From: Metellina segmentata
Lineage: Eukaryota > Arthropoda > Arachnida > Araneae > Tetragnathidae
Direction of reading: 5' to 3'
Assembly: GCA_947359465.1 (NCBI GenBank)
Contig: OX375872.1
Location: forward strand, 79,281,641-79,345,640
DNA length: 64,000 bases
Shown: piece after piece, positions 32,272 to 43,039 of the stretch
Layout: every line of letters starts with the position of its first letter
How positions within the stretch are numbered: position 1 is the stretch's first letter
Made by a program: the position numbers and the translations under genes
The notes under the pieces: generated by a model
What the model saw: only the letters and a program-made list of their open reading frames with translations
What the model was told of the DNA's origin: nothing
Database searches by the model: none

Positions 32272-32802
32272 TATATGTATGTTACTTAAAAAATTAATTT
32301 GAATATTGCCTAGAAAAACTGTTTTATATTGAAGCAAAGTTTAATCAAAGCATGAGGCGTTGGACATGTATTTTGTTAATACCTTAATCAGATTACTGCA
32401 TATCGATCCGCATTTTATGTTGTGTACTAGTGAATTATTCATGAAAATATTAAAATATGAACCACTCAAAAGACACTACTAACTTTTTTAATTAAAAAAT
32501 AGAATTTGAGAACTTGAATAATGTAATATATAATATAATTTAAGCAATGTAATACAGAATATATAAATATATATAAAATAAGTAATATATTAATGCATAT
32601 AAATAAATATAAAAATATATAATTTTGTAGTTAGAGAGTCAAGAAATAATAGTATGTCATAAAACGAAAGGGTGAAAATTCAACTCCCAAACATTTACTC
32701 GCTAAACGCGTTTCTCAAGAAGAGAGAGAGAGAAAAATCTCACCTTCATGCAAAGTTAGAATAATTTAGTGAATCTCACCAGTCTAAAGATAGATAGATA
32801 GG
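32272..32802. other. Non-coding AT-rich stretch
   Basis: TA-rich run at 32518-32625; short (GA)n at 32722. No gene. Confidence 0.5.
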
Positions 32803-32985
32803 TAGTTGAATTAATGTCACAGTGGAGCAAGAGAACGGACTATTAGTAACGGTCCGGGATCGATCCCAAAGGAAAAGATCCTAAGACAAAGCCTTGTGAG
32901 TTTGAACCACTGTCAGATGACGCAGTCAACACCTGAGTTGTCACTCAACCCTCCAAGCTTCTACATCACTCCAACGCCACTAGAC
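32803..32985 (-). mobile_element. SINE body, head lost
   Basis: GTTGAATTAATGTCACAGTG (tail), ACGGTCCGGGATCGATCCC, GAACCACTGTCAGATGACG, and ACTCAACCCTCCAAGC. Truncated before the head. Confidence 0.75.
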
Positions 32986-34125
32986 TGAAGATTGTCATAT
33001 TCTGGTTTTGAAGATCTAAAGACTCGTGTCTTGATAATTTTGACTCGGTGTGCTTCACTTGTAAACCAACTTTACACTGAATAAATACCCTTTTGTGAAT
33101 TATATTATTTTCATAAAGTGAAATGTATATTTTAGAATCACGTTATTTACCAAAATGTACTTATGTTCTTGAGATAGGATGATAATTCCTTCGTTTAAAG
33201 ATAATCCATTACCTATAAAAAGTTACATCCCATGATTGACTTCGGACTGGTTCGAATAATCGTGTCGTGAAAATTTAATCATCTAAGGCTTCAGCTGTGG
33301 TAGTCTTTGAGTTGTTAAAAGCAAAGTATGTAATTTTAAAAACAATTTGACGCCTTATAAATAAGGTGATGATGTTTGCAACATTAATCCAAAGAAATTG
33401 GTCCTTTTCGATTACCATCTTATGAAGAAGGGTTTCGTTTGTTTTAATCAAATATATTGATTAATTTTACCAAAAGAAAATATGTGATATTAATACATAT
33501 TAGATTTTAAGACTTATGCAGCTATGAAAGGAGAATTCAATCCAAGAAGCTGTCTCAGTTTATACTTAATTTATATCCTTTTCCTTTTTTGAAACAAAAA
33601 CGAGTAGCATACTACACATATCTTTATCAATATAGTAGTGATTTTTCTTATCACTGTTGTGTTAATTTCATTTTTCTGGACAAAATACCTCTAGACTTCT
33701 AGTATCGCCCGCCCGACTGCGTTAAAAAGTTAATTTTTGACTACAATTTTATTTTTAATTTTATTTAATATTCTTAATATTTAGACTTTATTCCTTACGA
33801 AGCTGTTTTGATTTAGTCTGTGAATAGAAGCCGAGGTATAGCAATTTAAATAGATCTTCACGGCTGTTTTTTAATTCGTTTTCAAATCTTTAAATGCCTT
33901 TTTCTCTGATTGTGATTTTGAGCAAACTTTTTGTACGTGGAAGGCGATAACTAAAAATGTACTTATAATCTTTTCCAATGAAATTTTGCGTACTGGTTTT
34001 TAAATTTGTTTTGGAAGGCCAAAACTAAAACATAACAATTATCTTGAAAGGAAAACATTTTACAGATTTCAGTATTGTGGCGTAAGGATAAATTTCACAA
34101 TTTTATGTTTTCGTCTACATTATTC
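32986..34125. other. Non-coding stretch
   Basis: No gene recognised. At 33698-33725 the minus strand reads GCAGTCGGGCGGGCGATACT then AG, which could be a Helitron 3' end, but no partner was found. Confidence 0.35.
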
Positions 34126-34619
34126 CTAATATCTCATATGAGTGGAAAGGAATATTGTATAATTTAGTTCAGGCTCATATATCAAGGAGAATTTATGCAA
34201 AATCTTAGGCAAATGTAATCGTAACCTTTCAAGGGGTAATGTTTTTCGTTTAAACGTCATATTTTTAGCTCTATATTCCAATTTTTCCCAATTTTTCAGT
34301 TGACTATAGTAGTTTTTAGATTTTTTTTCATAAAAAGGAAAAAAATAGTTTAATTTGAACATTAAAAAAAAAGGACTCCGAAACCAGACAAACCTTAAAA
34401 GCAAAAAACTTATCGTAATCGGTAATAAATATTGTGAATTATAATTGATGAATGAAAAAGAATTGGTAGTGTTTCAATACGTTTACTTTTTTTTTTAATT
34501 TCTAAATCAATAATTTTTCTTTGCAATGTTTTTGTTAATGTTATTTTTTTACCTAAATTTTCTAAATTTTGCCAATTTTTTAATAAATTATAACAATTTT
34601 TAAGGATTTTTGGTTTCAT
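34126..34619 (-). repeat. Adjacent pair of related open frames
   Basis: Two minus-strand frames, 34404-34126 and 34619-34410, share the pattern K-N-(Y/C)-Y-x-x-L-K-N-W-x-x-L-E. Compare KSKNYYSQLKNWEKLEYRAK and ILKNCYNLLKNWQNLENLGK. The related DNA lies at about 34250-34335 and 34508-34610. No known domain; more likely an old AT-rich duplication than a gene. Confidence 0.35.
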
Positions 34620-34849
34620 AATGTCTTTTACAAGATGTTTTACCTAAATATGATAACCAATAGCACAATTTAAACACTTGAAAGGACTTCGAACATAGTC
34701 AGATACCTTAAAAGATTGCTTCTCTGTCTAGTGCCACGTTACTTTCCCTCTATTGAAAACCTCACCGTCCTCATAGAAACACCAGCCTATCGTGAATTTC
34801 CTGATTTCCTAGTGGGTTTGTCCGTCCCTGATTGACTTCATTTCCATGT
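34620..34849. other. Non-coding, complex sequence
   Basis: Transition from AT-rich DNA to GC-richer unique sequence. No gene. Confidence 0.35.
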
Positions 34850-35775
34850 ATCCCAAACAAGAAATCTCGCTTCGATTTCCAGATCGAACGATAAGGAGCA
34901 GAGTCGTCGCGAAACATGATTCCCTGAGTGTGTTATGATGAATCGTCGCCGATCTGCAGAGAGAAGGTGGGATGTCACGGAAACTATCCGGTCGATACTT
35001 CAATTAAAGGGACCCAGCAAGGCATCCGTCAATCCTTTATCCGGGAATAAGATACTTTGCCTCCTATCGATGAGGTTTAAACGAAATGCCATTGAGATAT
35101 CTGGAGCAGGGTTCATTAGCGAAATGAATAGAGGACGAAGGAATTGAGACAAGGGGAATCCCATTTCTGTTTAGCAAGGGTCTTCAGAAAGTAAATGTGA
35201 TGGTTTACTGTCTCTCATTTTGAAAGTAATCTTTTTCTTACAAGAAGTGAAATTAATCTTATACACCACTCCTTGGCCGCTGCCGATACAAGATCGACTT
35301 AATTTCCATGTATTTGGTTATATTCCTCCGTGAGTGTATTTATCTTCTGTGGCAGTGCAACTTTCGTTGTGCATGTCCCTTACCAGACGTTGTCTGTCTT
35401 GTGTTTGGAGCAGCTTGGCCCTGCGCCATGAAACGCAAAACCAGCACAGGTATTCTTGACAAGAAATATCACTTCGATTTCCTGGCCGAATGATAAGCAG
35501 GAAAGACTAGTCGCGAAGCATGATTCGCAGAGTGTTGTGATGAATCGTCGCCGATCTGCAGAAGGTGGGATATCACGGAAACTATCCGGTCGATACTTCA
35601 ATTAAAGGGATCCTGCAAGGCATCCGTCAATTCTTTATCCGGGAATAAGATATTTTGCCTCCTATCGATGAGGTTTTAGCGAAAAGCCATTGAGATATCT
35701 GGCGTAGTGTTCATTAGCGGAATAAATAGGGAAGGAAGAAAAGAATTGAGACAAATGGATTCCCTTTCCTGTTTT
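34850..35775 (+). repeat. Direct duplication, ~320 bp units, offset ~601 bp
   Basis: 34850-35170 and 35450-35775 share long runs such as GATGAATCGTCGCCGATCTG, GGAAACTATCCGGTCGATAC, TATCCGGGAATAAGATA, and TTTGCCTCCTATCGATGAGG. The region is GC-richer and of higher complexity than the surrounding transposon DNA and holds no convincing ORF. About 140 bp of unrelated sequence (35290-35450) sits between the units. Confidence 0.8.
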
Positions 35776-36597
35776 GCATCGCGCACGCCAGGGGAAAAGG
35801 ATAGCGAAAAAAGCAAGATTGTTTTGGCCGAGAATCCCGAAATTCATTTCTCCTGACAAATGGTGTTGGCGAAGCGAAATTCCGATCTATAATTCACCAA
35901 GCAGCGCGCGCGAGATACAGTTCGCGTGGCGATCAGCGAACAGAGATTAAGGCAACAAAAGAGATTTTTTGGGCAAAGAAACTCGTCTCTCGTTTAGTTG
36001 CAATCAACTTTCAGTCAAATACATCATAGATTCATAATGCGGGGTAGCAGCCCGTTCCGTTCACACATAAAAATCCGAGCGTAATATGGAAAGCCAAGGT
36101 CTCGGGGAAAGGAAGCAGATCTATCATGAAAAGTAATTTCGAAACAGGAAAAAACTAAACGGGGGCCACGACTTTCTTTTCTCTTCGCTAAGTGCTTTCC
36201 TTTCCTAGGGGCTCGCTGCTAATGGACATTTCGCCGGCGCTGCGAGCGTTGACGTGGGGCCCCATCACCAGGTTGCCGCCCCAAAGAAGATAGCCGCCCC
36301 CTTGCGCACTCGATGGAAAAGAGAATTTGTGCTTACATTTGGATTCTCCGATGGGAGGGAAAGGACGATAATAATCGTTTTTCTCTATTTCCCTCGGATT
36401 TTTTTTGGCTCAAGATGCTCGATGCATGTGATGACAGGCATGGGAAAGTTGGCTTCCGCTCTTGCGCCCTCATCAATTCAGACTCCGCTCATCATTAAGT
36501 CCCCCTTTGGACTTACCTGGGATTCGACAGTTCAGCCCTCCCCGCTCAGATCGAACTTAATCGAATTCGACTGCGCCCTGCTTTTTAATATAGATAG
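35776..36597. other. GC-richer unique island
   Basis: CpG-bearing sequence (AGCAGCGCGCGCGAGATACA at about 35900, CGCCGGCGCTGCGAGCG at about 36232) without repeats or a coding frame of conviction. A plus frame of 119 codons (36254-36613) shows no domain. Possibly regulatory DNA. Confidence 0.35.
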
Positions 36598-37290
36598 ACT
36601 TGCGCAAGTCTGACAAGAAGGAAAATTAACGCGGATGCAGAAATTCCCCTTAAGAAGTCAGAAAGTATCGAAAAGAAGAGAAGTGGCGTTGGATCTAATT
36701 TGCATCACTTTTTAACAAAGATCAGCATTTGATAAGTGAATCTCAGTGAAACATAGAAAACTTGTGATAGATTTGAACAACATGAGAAGAGAAGGATAAT
36801 TAACGCGGATATAGAAATTCCCCTTGTAGAAGTCAAAATAAGTTAAGTTAGATCTAATTTGCATCATTTTTTATACAAGATACAGCATTTGATAAGGAAA
36901 ACTCTTTAAGACACTAAATTTGAAGTAGATTTGCGTAGGTCTGACAAGAAAGGAGAAGGAAAATTAACGTGAATACAGAAATTCCCTTTGTAGAAGTTGT
37001 ATATCAATAAGCCAAGAAATGACCGTGGATATTATTTGCGACACTTTGTAGCCTATAATAGCATTGAATAAGTGAATCTCAGTAAAATATGGAAAACTTG
37101 TGACAGATTAGCACAGATCTACAGGTAAAGATAGGGGAAATTAACGTGAATGATGCAGAAATTCCACTTGTAGAAGCAATATCAAAAAGAAAAGTTGTGA
37201 TGTCTGTGTGATCTAATTTGCATCACATTTTAACTAGGAAACTGTGTTTGATAAGTTAATCTCCCTGTAACACCGGAAACTTGTTATTTG
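36598..37290 (+). repeat. Four-unit tandem array, ~165-180 bp, with octamer motifs
   Basis: Unit starts (AAAATTAACGCGG or GATAATTAACG type) lie at about 36620, 36795, 36959 and 37137. Shared blocks are AGAAATTCCCCTTGTAGAAG, GATCTAATTTGCATCA, TTTGATAAGTGAATCTCAGT, and GGAAAACTTGTGA. The POU-class octamer ATTTGCAT is exact at 36698-36705, 36857-36864 and 37216-37223, and mutated to ATTTGCGA in the third unit (about 37034). No coding frame. Low copy number and diverged units suggest an old local expansion. Confidence 0.8.
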
Positions 37291-38085
37291 TATTTCTATC
37301 CAAAAAATTAAATAGTTTTTACAGTGACTTTATGGACAAGAAGATTTTCCGGAGAGTAGGTGAATCTGCCCTATTTATAAGAAAATACCATTAATACTAA
37401 TAACTATACTGAAAAAGATATATCAAATAGAAGCACAAAATAAAATAAAAAGTTAAAAAAGGGTCCATTTTATAAATTTTTGAATTCTAGCGTTGTTTTA
37501 CTGGTAGACAAAGTTCTTAAGCAGTAGAATTTTCAATAATACCCCTAGCTTTTCGATTCCTATCGTGTATTTATTTTCCAAACAATACTTTATGAAGAGC
37601 TCTGTATGGTTACTAGTTTTCAAAATTTAGTTGAATTACTCTGGTTAGAAATTTTTAACTGATTTCTATAGCTTTATACAGTGGTGTCCAAGAGGTTTCG
37701 ATTTGAGCAAGAGAGTTAAAATTTAATTTACAGACAGGAATTATTACAGGAATTACAGACAGGTGCTAATTAAGGAACCCAATTAAAATTTTTACTTAAT
37801 CTTGTCCAATTTTAGACGCGTTATCAAATTAAATCGTGTCGAATTCTGCGTTCACCAATCTACATCGTTGACAGTTAGCTCAAGTTTAAAGCAGATTCAA
37901 AAATAATAGTCACCAGAGAGATCAGTACAATATTCCCTTATTTTTCCCTTACAGGAGAGGGATCTTAATTTTCTGACCTCTAATGAGGATATACAAATTC
38001 TTCACATTTGAAGCTGGAGCAATAAACATTGTTAGAATCACTGAAACATTAAAATTAAATTTTTTAATTAAAAAATTAAATTTAA
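37291..38085. other. Non-coding AT-rich stretch
   Basis: Nothing recognised. A TTTTTAATTAAAAAATTAAA run ends just before the palindrome. Confidence 0.45.
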
Positions 38086-38179
38086 ACAAAAACCTCATAA
38101 AACTTCGAAGAGAAAGAGGAAACATATATATATATATATATATGTTTCCTTTCTCTTCGAAGTTTTATGAGGTTTTTGT
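38086..38179. repeat. 94-bp near-perfect palindrome with (TA)n loop
   Basis: The left arm ACAAAAACCTCATAAAACTT continues CGAAGAGAAAGAGGAAACATAT. It is mirrored by the right arm ATATGTTTCCTTTCTCTTCG then AAGTTTTATGAGGTTTTTGT. The only mismatch seen is a 2-base difference (GAGG against GG) about 32 bp into the arm. The centre is a TA run. RNA across it would fold into a single long hairpin. Confidence 0.9.
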
Positions 38180-38389
38180 GGCTACTGTACAGTTAGAGAG
38201 TAATTTTATTACAAGCAGCAGGTGGTGACGAAGAAAAATTATAATTAAGACTCCCACTGTTAGTCTTAAACGTTTTCAAATAAGCTTCTGCTGATCATAA
38301 CTTCAAGAAGACCCCGGTAGAGTAATGAGCTGGATTTAATCCAGACCAATAAATACATAAATATATTCCTGCCAGGCCATTATACATTA

Positions 38390-38982
38390 GCGAAGCCTGA
38401 ACCTGCTCCCGTTTTAATGGCTGATGCTAATAAGGAATGCGCAGACAGAAACAGCCAAGCTTTATACGAAAGCTCCAATGTCCAATTGCAGACCGCATTC
38501 AAAGCAGCAATTAAAGCCGCAGCGGCTGTAAAAGTATTTCGGAAAAATGACGAAGATAAAAAAACATGGCTCTCTAATTGGCCCTCGTTAAATCTTTAGC
38601 GTCATGCCCGGTTGCGGTAGCTTTTCGAGACCGCTAATTGGTAAGAAAGTTTTTCCAAGGCGACCAATAAATAGTGCCACAGAAGGGCGTTCACTGTAGG
38701 AGGTCCCCTTCGTTAATTTATTTTATTGTTATTTTTTATTCTCTTCCCTGTACTCATCGAAAGAAATGCTTCCGTGACGACATCTCATTTATTTATTCCT
38801 TATTGCACTATATTGCTCGTAGGGGGAAGCTTCTTTCTGCGACTCCCAGTGTGGGCTTGCGAAGTTGCCGTCTTCTGCTGTAATTCAACTCTGTCAGACA
38901 AGCCGTCCCTTGCTACGTGAGTCAGGCAGGCAGGTGATGCGGCAAGGCGTGCCGATATAATAGGCGATATTTCCAGTGGTAT
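38390..38982. other. GC-richer unique island
   Basis: Includes a 60-codon plus frame (38417-38599, MADANKECADRNSQALYESS...) rich in Ala/Lys with no recognised domain. The sequence up to 38980 is not repeated in the window. Candidate conserved non-coding or exon sequence; undecided. Confidence 0.35.
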
Positions 38983-39512
38983 TATTACATCACATTTTTT
39001 ATTATTTTCCGCTTACCGTTCATTTGAAACGATTCGCTGTGGTGTATTCAATGTGGCTAGACAGATTGCGATAGGTAAGGAATCGGGTAAGAGAACCTTG
39101 ATTCATAGCCGACGTCAAGTTTAATATCTTCAGTATTCGCTTTTTAAATATTGTCATTTGGGAGATTTAGATCAAGGGGAAAGTGAGAGCTACTGAGGAA
39201 TAAATTCTTTGAAGTAGAGATCAAATTATACCACACATTCCATCGCATAAGATCCACGAGTTGTGAGTATTAGATTCAGTTGGGAGGTATCATTAAATCA
39301 TATTTTTTATTTCCCGCTTGCCATCCATTTGAAAGTATTCAATATGGATAGAAAGATTGCGATAAGTCAGTCAGAATCGGGTAGGAGAGTCTTGATTTAG
39401 TGTCGGCGTCAAGTTTAATGTCTTCAGTATTTGCTTCTCCAATATTATCATCTGGGATATTTCATATCATGAGAAGAGTGAAGGCTACTGAGGAATAAAT
39501 TCTTCGAAATAG
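38983..39512 (+). repeat. Two-unit tandem duplication, ~300 bp
   Basis: Unit 1 (38983-39286) and unit 2 (39287-39512) share CATATTTTTTATTTCCCGCT-like sequence, AGATTGCGATAxGT, and AATCGGGTAxGAGAxxCTTG. GTCAAGTTTAATxTCTTCAG and GCTACTGAGGAATAAATTCT complete the match. No ORF. Confidence 0.8.
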
Positions 39513-39514
39513 GT

Positions 39515-39640
39515 TGGTTAGTTAGGTTGTGTTTTATGGTGCAAAGGGCCACATTTGGCAAAGCTGAAGCAAACAGCGAAAAGTAAATGTACATACACTA
39601 CAAGGAAAGGTTTACTAACGCAGAAGAGAGGAATATTACC
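39515..39640 (-). mobile_element. SINE type C body, head lost
   Basis: GGTTGTGTTTTATGGTGCAA then AGGGCCACATTTGGC matches, in reverse, the end of the type C SINE at 24725. It is cut by the type B head that follows. Confidence 0.55.
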
Positions 39641-39840
39641 CGCGGTAGCCCAGTTGGAAGAACAATGGATTAGCAACCAGATTGCGAGTTGAAAACTCGG
39701 CTCATCTAAAGACCGTCATGGACACGGGACTGGTGCACGTTAAAATATGCCGGGGTCTCAAATGCCCTCTCCTTGAATCTTTCCCTTCGGGATTGATCCC
39801 GAACCGTAGCCAACAGCTCATTGTGTTGCCCCAGTGCTGT
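39641..39840 (+). mobile_element. tRNA-derived SINE, head type B, internally deleted
   Basis: The head CCGCGGTAGCCCAGTTGGAA (A box), GGATTAGCAACCAGATTGC and GAGTTGAAAACTC (decayed B box) is followed by ACCGTCATGGACACGGGACT then GGTGCACGTTAAA. It jumps to CTTTCCCTTCGGGATTGATC and the tail CATTGTGTTGCCCCAGTGC; most of the body middle is missing. Confidence 0.75.
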
Positions 39841-40154
39841 CCCAAACCCACGAGACTCATCACAGAATTCGGGTAAATTTGAATCCAGTAGAATTTGAGG
39901 GACGAAGATTCGAGAAGTCGCTTCTATACAAAGTAGCTTGTTCATCAGAAACCCTTCCATGCTCCTTGAATCCGAAGCGTACAGCTTCGATACACCCGAA
40001 TCTACTTTTGTCAGTATCTCTGGATTCGGATTGATTTAGATTCTATTGGTCTGGAGGAGCCTTAACAAAGCAATGACTTCACAGCAAAAGAATGACTGGG
40101 AAATGGAATATTCTCCTTCTTTATCCTCTTGATGACTGTCTCGTGTGTGTGTCA
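39841..40154. other. Non-coding stretch
   Basis: Contains repeated words ATTCGGGTAAATTTGAATCC and GAATCTACTTTTG but no clear family. No gene. Confidence 0.35.
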
Positions 40155-40566
40155 TTACCAAAGCAGTTCAGATCTTGATGGACGAGATATCCCGGCATTA
40201 ATAATAAAACTGACCAGATCTTGATCTCGTCATCATAAAAAAAATAGGTTATATTTTGTTGATAAAATAACTCGTCATAAGCAAACTTGGTCAAATTTTG
40301 ATGGATGAGATATCTCGTCGAAACCATTTGGAGGGTCAAATAATTGCGAAAGCTTTGGTGACACGTTTGTTAGCTATTTTAGAATAAGCTGTTGTTTTCG
40401 TTGAACAGAGAACTGACCAGGTCTTAATCTCGTCAACAATAACAATAGGCTATATCTTGAGGACGAGATACCTCGACATTTGCAGAATCGGTCAGACGAG
40501 ATATCATTAGCAAAATTGATCAGATCGCAATGGACGAGATAACTCGTCACCACTTGGAGGGTTAAT
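40155..40566 (+). repeat. GACGAGATATCTCGTC repeat family, copy 2 (array)
   Basis: Internally repeated units of about 55-90 bp: CAGATCTTGATGGACGAGAT, ACTGACCAGATCTTGATCTC then GTCATCATAAAAAA, GGATGAGATATCTCGTCGAA then ACCATTTGGAGGGT, and ACTGACCAGGTCTTAATCTC. ATGGACGAGATAACTCGTCA then CCACTTGGAGGG ends it. The core is a 16-bp palindrome. Related arrays lie at 14690 and 57565. Confidence 0.75.
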
Positions 40567-40596
40567 GACGAAAAATAAATAATTAATTACGTATAG

Positions 40597-40660
40597 GTTC
40601 CCGGACTGTCATCAATAGCCCGGTGTGTTGCTCCAGTGGGACGTTAATTAAAATACCTAC
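40597..40660 (+). mobile_element. SINE tail fragment
   Basis: CCCGGACTGTCATCAATAGC then CCGGTGTGTTGCTCCAGTGG and GACGTTAATTAAAATACC. Confidence 0.7.
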
Positions 40661-41784
40661 CTGCTATAAATTTCCTATATCAAAAGAAATGTGTGACATA
40701 TTTGTAATTTATTTCCACTGTATGATTTCCAAATTCTGTGTATTAAATACAGGAAATTACGCGCAATTGTCAAAATGCAAACTTCCTTAGATAAACCATG
40801 GAAATTTATATTGAACAAAATGGGATAATTTTTCTATTTCTTCACCTCAAAATTCAACACGCAAACTGTTAATCAGAAGGTGAGAGCGACATGAGACGTT
40901 CGTTAAATGATTTTTCGCGTTATTAAAGTAATACGTAAAAACCAATTCGAAATTAAACGGAATGTCTCAGCGATAATGAAGTTTAATTAACTTTCATGGA
41001 TTGCCCCTTAGTGGACATACCATACACAATTAAAGAGTACAAGGGAAAGTAAAAAATAAAAATAAAACATGAAAAATGTGATAGATGAATCATTACGAAA
41101 AATTCAATTCGTACTCAGACTGTCGTTACGCAAGGTCAAACCTATAGAAGCATAAGCCAATATCATAGTTTGAAAGCAAAAAAGAAAATGAGCATAGTGG
41201 AAGAACCAATTAATTAAATCCGAATAACCTAAAGTACATAAATGCATCGATATTCCAAAATTTAAATTTGACCTTGTTATATTTTTTATTTTAGCATAAG
41301 TATATAATTTAATACCGTAATTTGAATTAGTTATTTTAATTAAAGATTCACAAAATCGAATTATTTTGTATACTATGAAAAATGACGTACAGAAGAACAA
41401 TCAAAGGACAGTTAATAGATATATAACTAATTAATATCATATTCTGTACTCAAGAACGCATGTGATAATACCAGTATCTCAAAGGGATATTAAAAAAAAA
41501 AAATAGGTCTTAGAAATTAATTGCATTATATGGTCGGTTTTTGCCTTGCATCTTTCAATTGCGAATAAAGTATTGTTAATATTTAATCTGGTGGAAACTA
41601 AAGATGTTTCTCTCTATGAATATGATGATTTAAATGCAATGGCCGGGATTTTTGAAACATTTTAAATCAGAGTTTTTGTTTTTGATTGTATATATAGAAT
41701 TCAACTAGAAATATCAAAAATTATTTTAGCCTCCACAACATCCCTTTTCCTTTTAAAACATTTTTATTTCGGTCAAGTAATATA
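40661..41784. other. Non-coding AT-rich stretch
   Basis: No gene. A 98-codon minus frame (41400-41104) is low-complexity and unassigned. Confidence 0.45.
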
Positions 41785-42334
41785 CAATATATGGACAAAC
41801 GTATTTGGACAAGTTTTTCAGAAATTTCTATTTAGTAGCAGGTTGGGGGCCCTCCTTTTGCTTGTATTACAGCTGCAACACGTCGAGGTATACTTTCCAC
41901 AAGTTCTCTGTAAGTCTGTGCAGGAATAGCTCTCCGTGCCTTTTGCGAGGCTATGGGAAGAGATTGTTGTGAAGATGGGGTTGCGTGGTGGTGTCGTACT
42001 CGTCGCTCCAGTTTGTCCCACAAGTGATCGATCGGATCGCGATGATTGGGGCCCTGAATAGGCCAGTCAAGTAAATTATCCTCATTTTCAGGAAACCAGT
42101 CTGCACATGTTTTGTATTATGACATGGAGCTCGATCCTGCTGGAAGAAACAACCATCATCGCCGTTATATTGTCATGGTGTAGATAGGCAAGGCCGAATG
42201 ATCCAGAACGTCGCATTCACGGTACCAGGTACATAAATCAATAGGCCGAGTCATAACCAGGAAAAACAATCCCACACTAAGATGGACCCTCTTTCGAATT
42301 TCTGCAGTGTCCAAATACTTTTGTCAGTATAGTG
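41785..42334 (-). mobile_element. Tc1 deletion derivative, copy 2 (550 bp)
   Basis: Left end CAATATATGGACAAACGTAT, right end (minus strand) CACTATACTGACAAAAGTAT, with TA duplications at 41783-41784 and 42335-42336. Minus strand: CACTGCAGAAATTCGAAAGA then GGGTCCATCTTAGTG is the same deletion junction as copy 1. The transposase C-terminus is better preserved here: LERRVRHHHATPS, QTYRELVESIPRRVAAVIQA, KGGPPTCY. No DNA-binding domain. Confidence 0.85.
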
Positions 42335-43039
42335 TATATGACAGCTAAAATTGACCATAAATTTATAACAAATTATTTCCGTATAGTCACACTATAACAA
42401 GTTCGAAAATGTCCCACCATTTCAAACGAGAGGGGCACATAAAGAAAATGAAAAATGTGTTTTTAAAATTATACGACAAGTACTAAATCCACTTTAATAC
42501 TTGACAGTGTCTTACAAAATTGCTTTAAATGTACTCTACAAGCGTACATTTCGATACAGTTAAGAAAATGTGTTGAATATTAAGTTCCATGAAACACTTC
42601 TACAGTCAAAACTTATAATTCATGCTGCTACGTGTTCATTACATTTTAAGAAAGCTCATTTTAAAACAGCCGTTACAAATGCTTCCAAAAAATAATGTGT
42701 TGAAAAATGTTTTTAATGGAAAAAGTAGACAAATTTAAGATTTAATCATTAACTTTAGATACCGCAGATGAAGTAGCTTATTTAAGAAGCGTAGCCAGAT
42801 TGGAGCTCTGGGAGCCTAGCCTCCCTAAAGCGTTTGTTTATCATTTTCATTTCTTTAAAATAAAATGTTGAAATTCATTTATATTTGAAATATATAATGT
42901 GAAATCAATTTGTATAATTGTTCATTGACAAGGAAAATATGAAAGAGATATGTTTACTTGTTTTTTCACTGACGTAATTATATCTCATCACTATCTATCG
43001 TATCAGAGCTTCAAAAGACAGCATTTCTAGAAGTAGATT
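42335..43039. other. Non-coding AT-rich stretch
   Basis: Nothing coding. GAAGCGTAGCCAGATTGGAG at 42788 resembles terminal sequence of the kind seen at 48741, but no partner is near. Confidence 0.4.
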
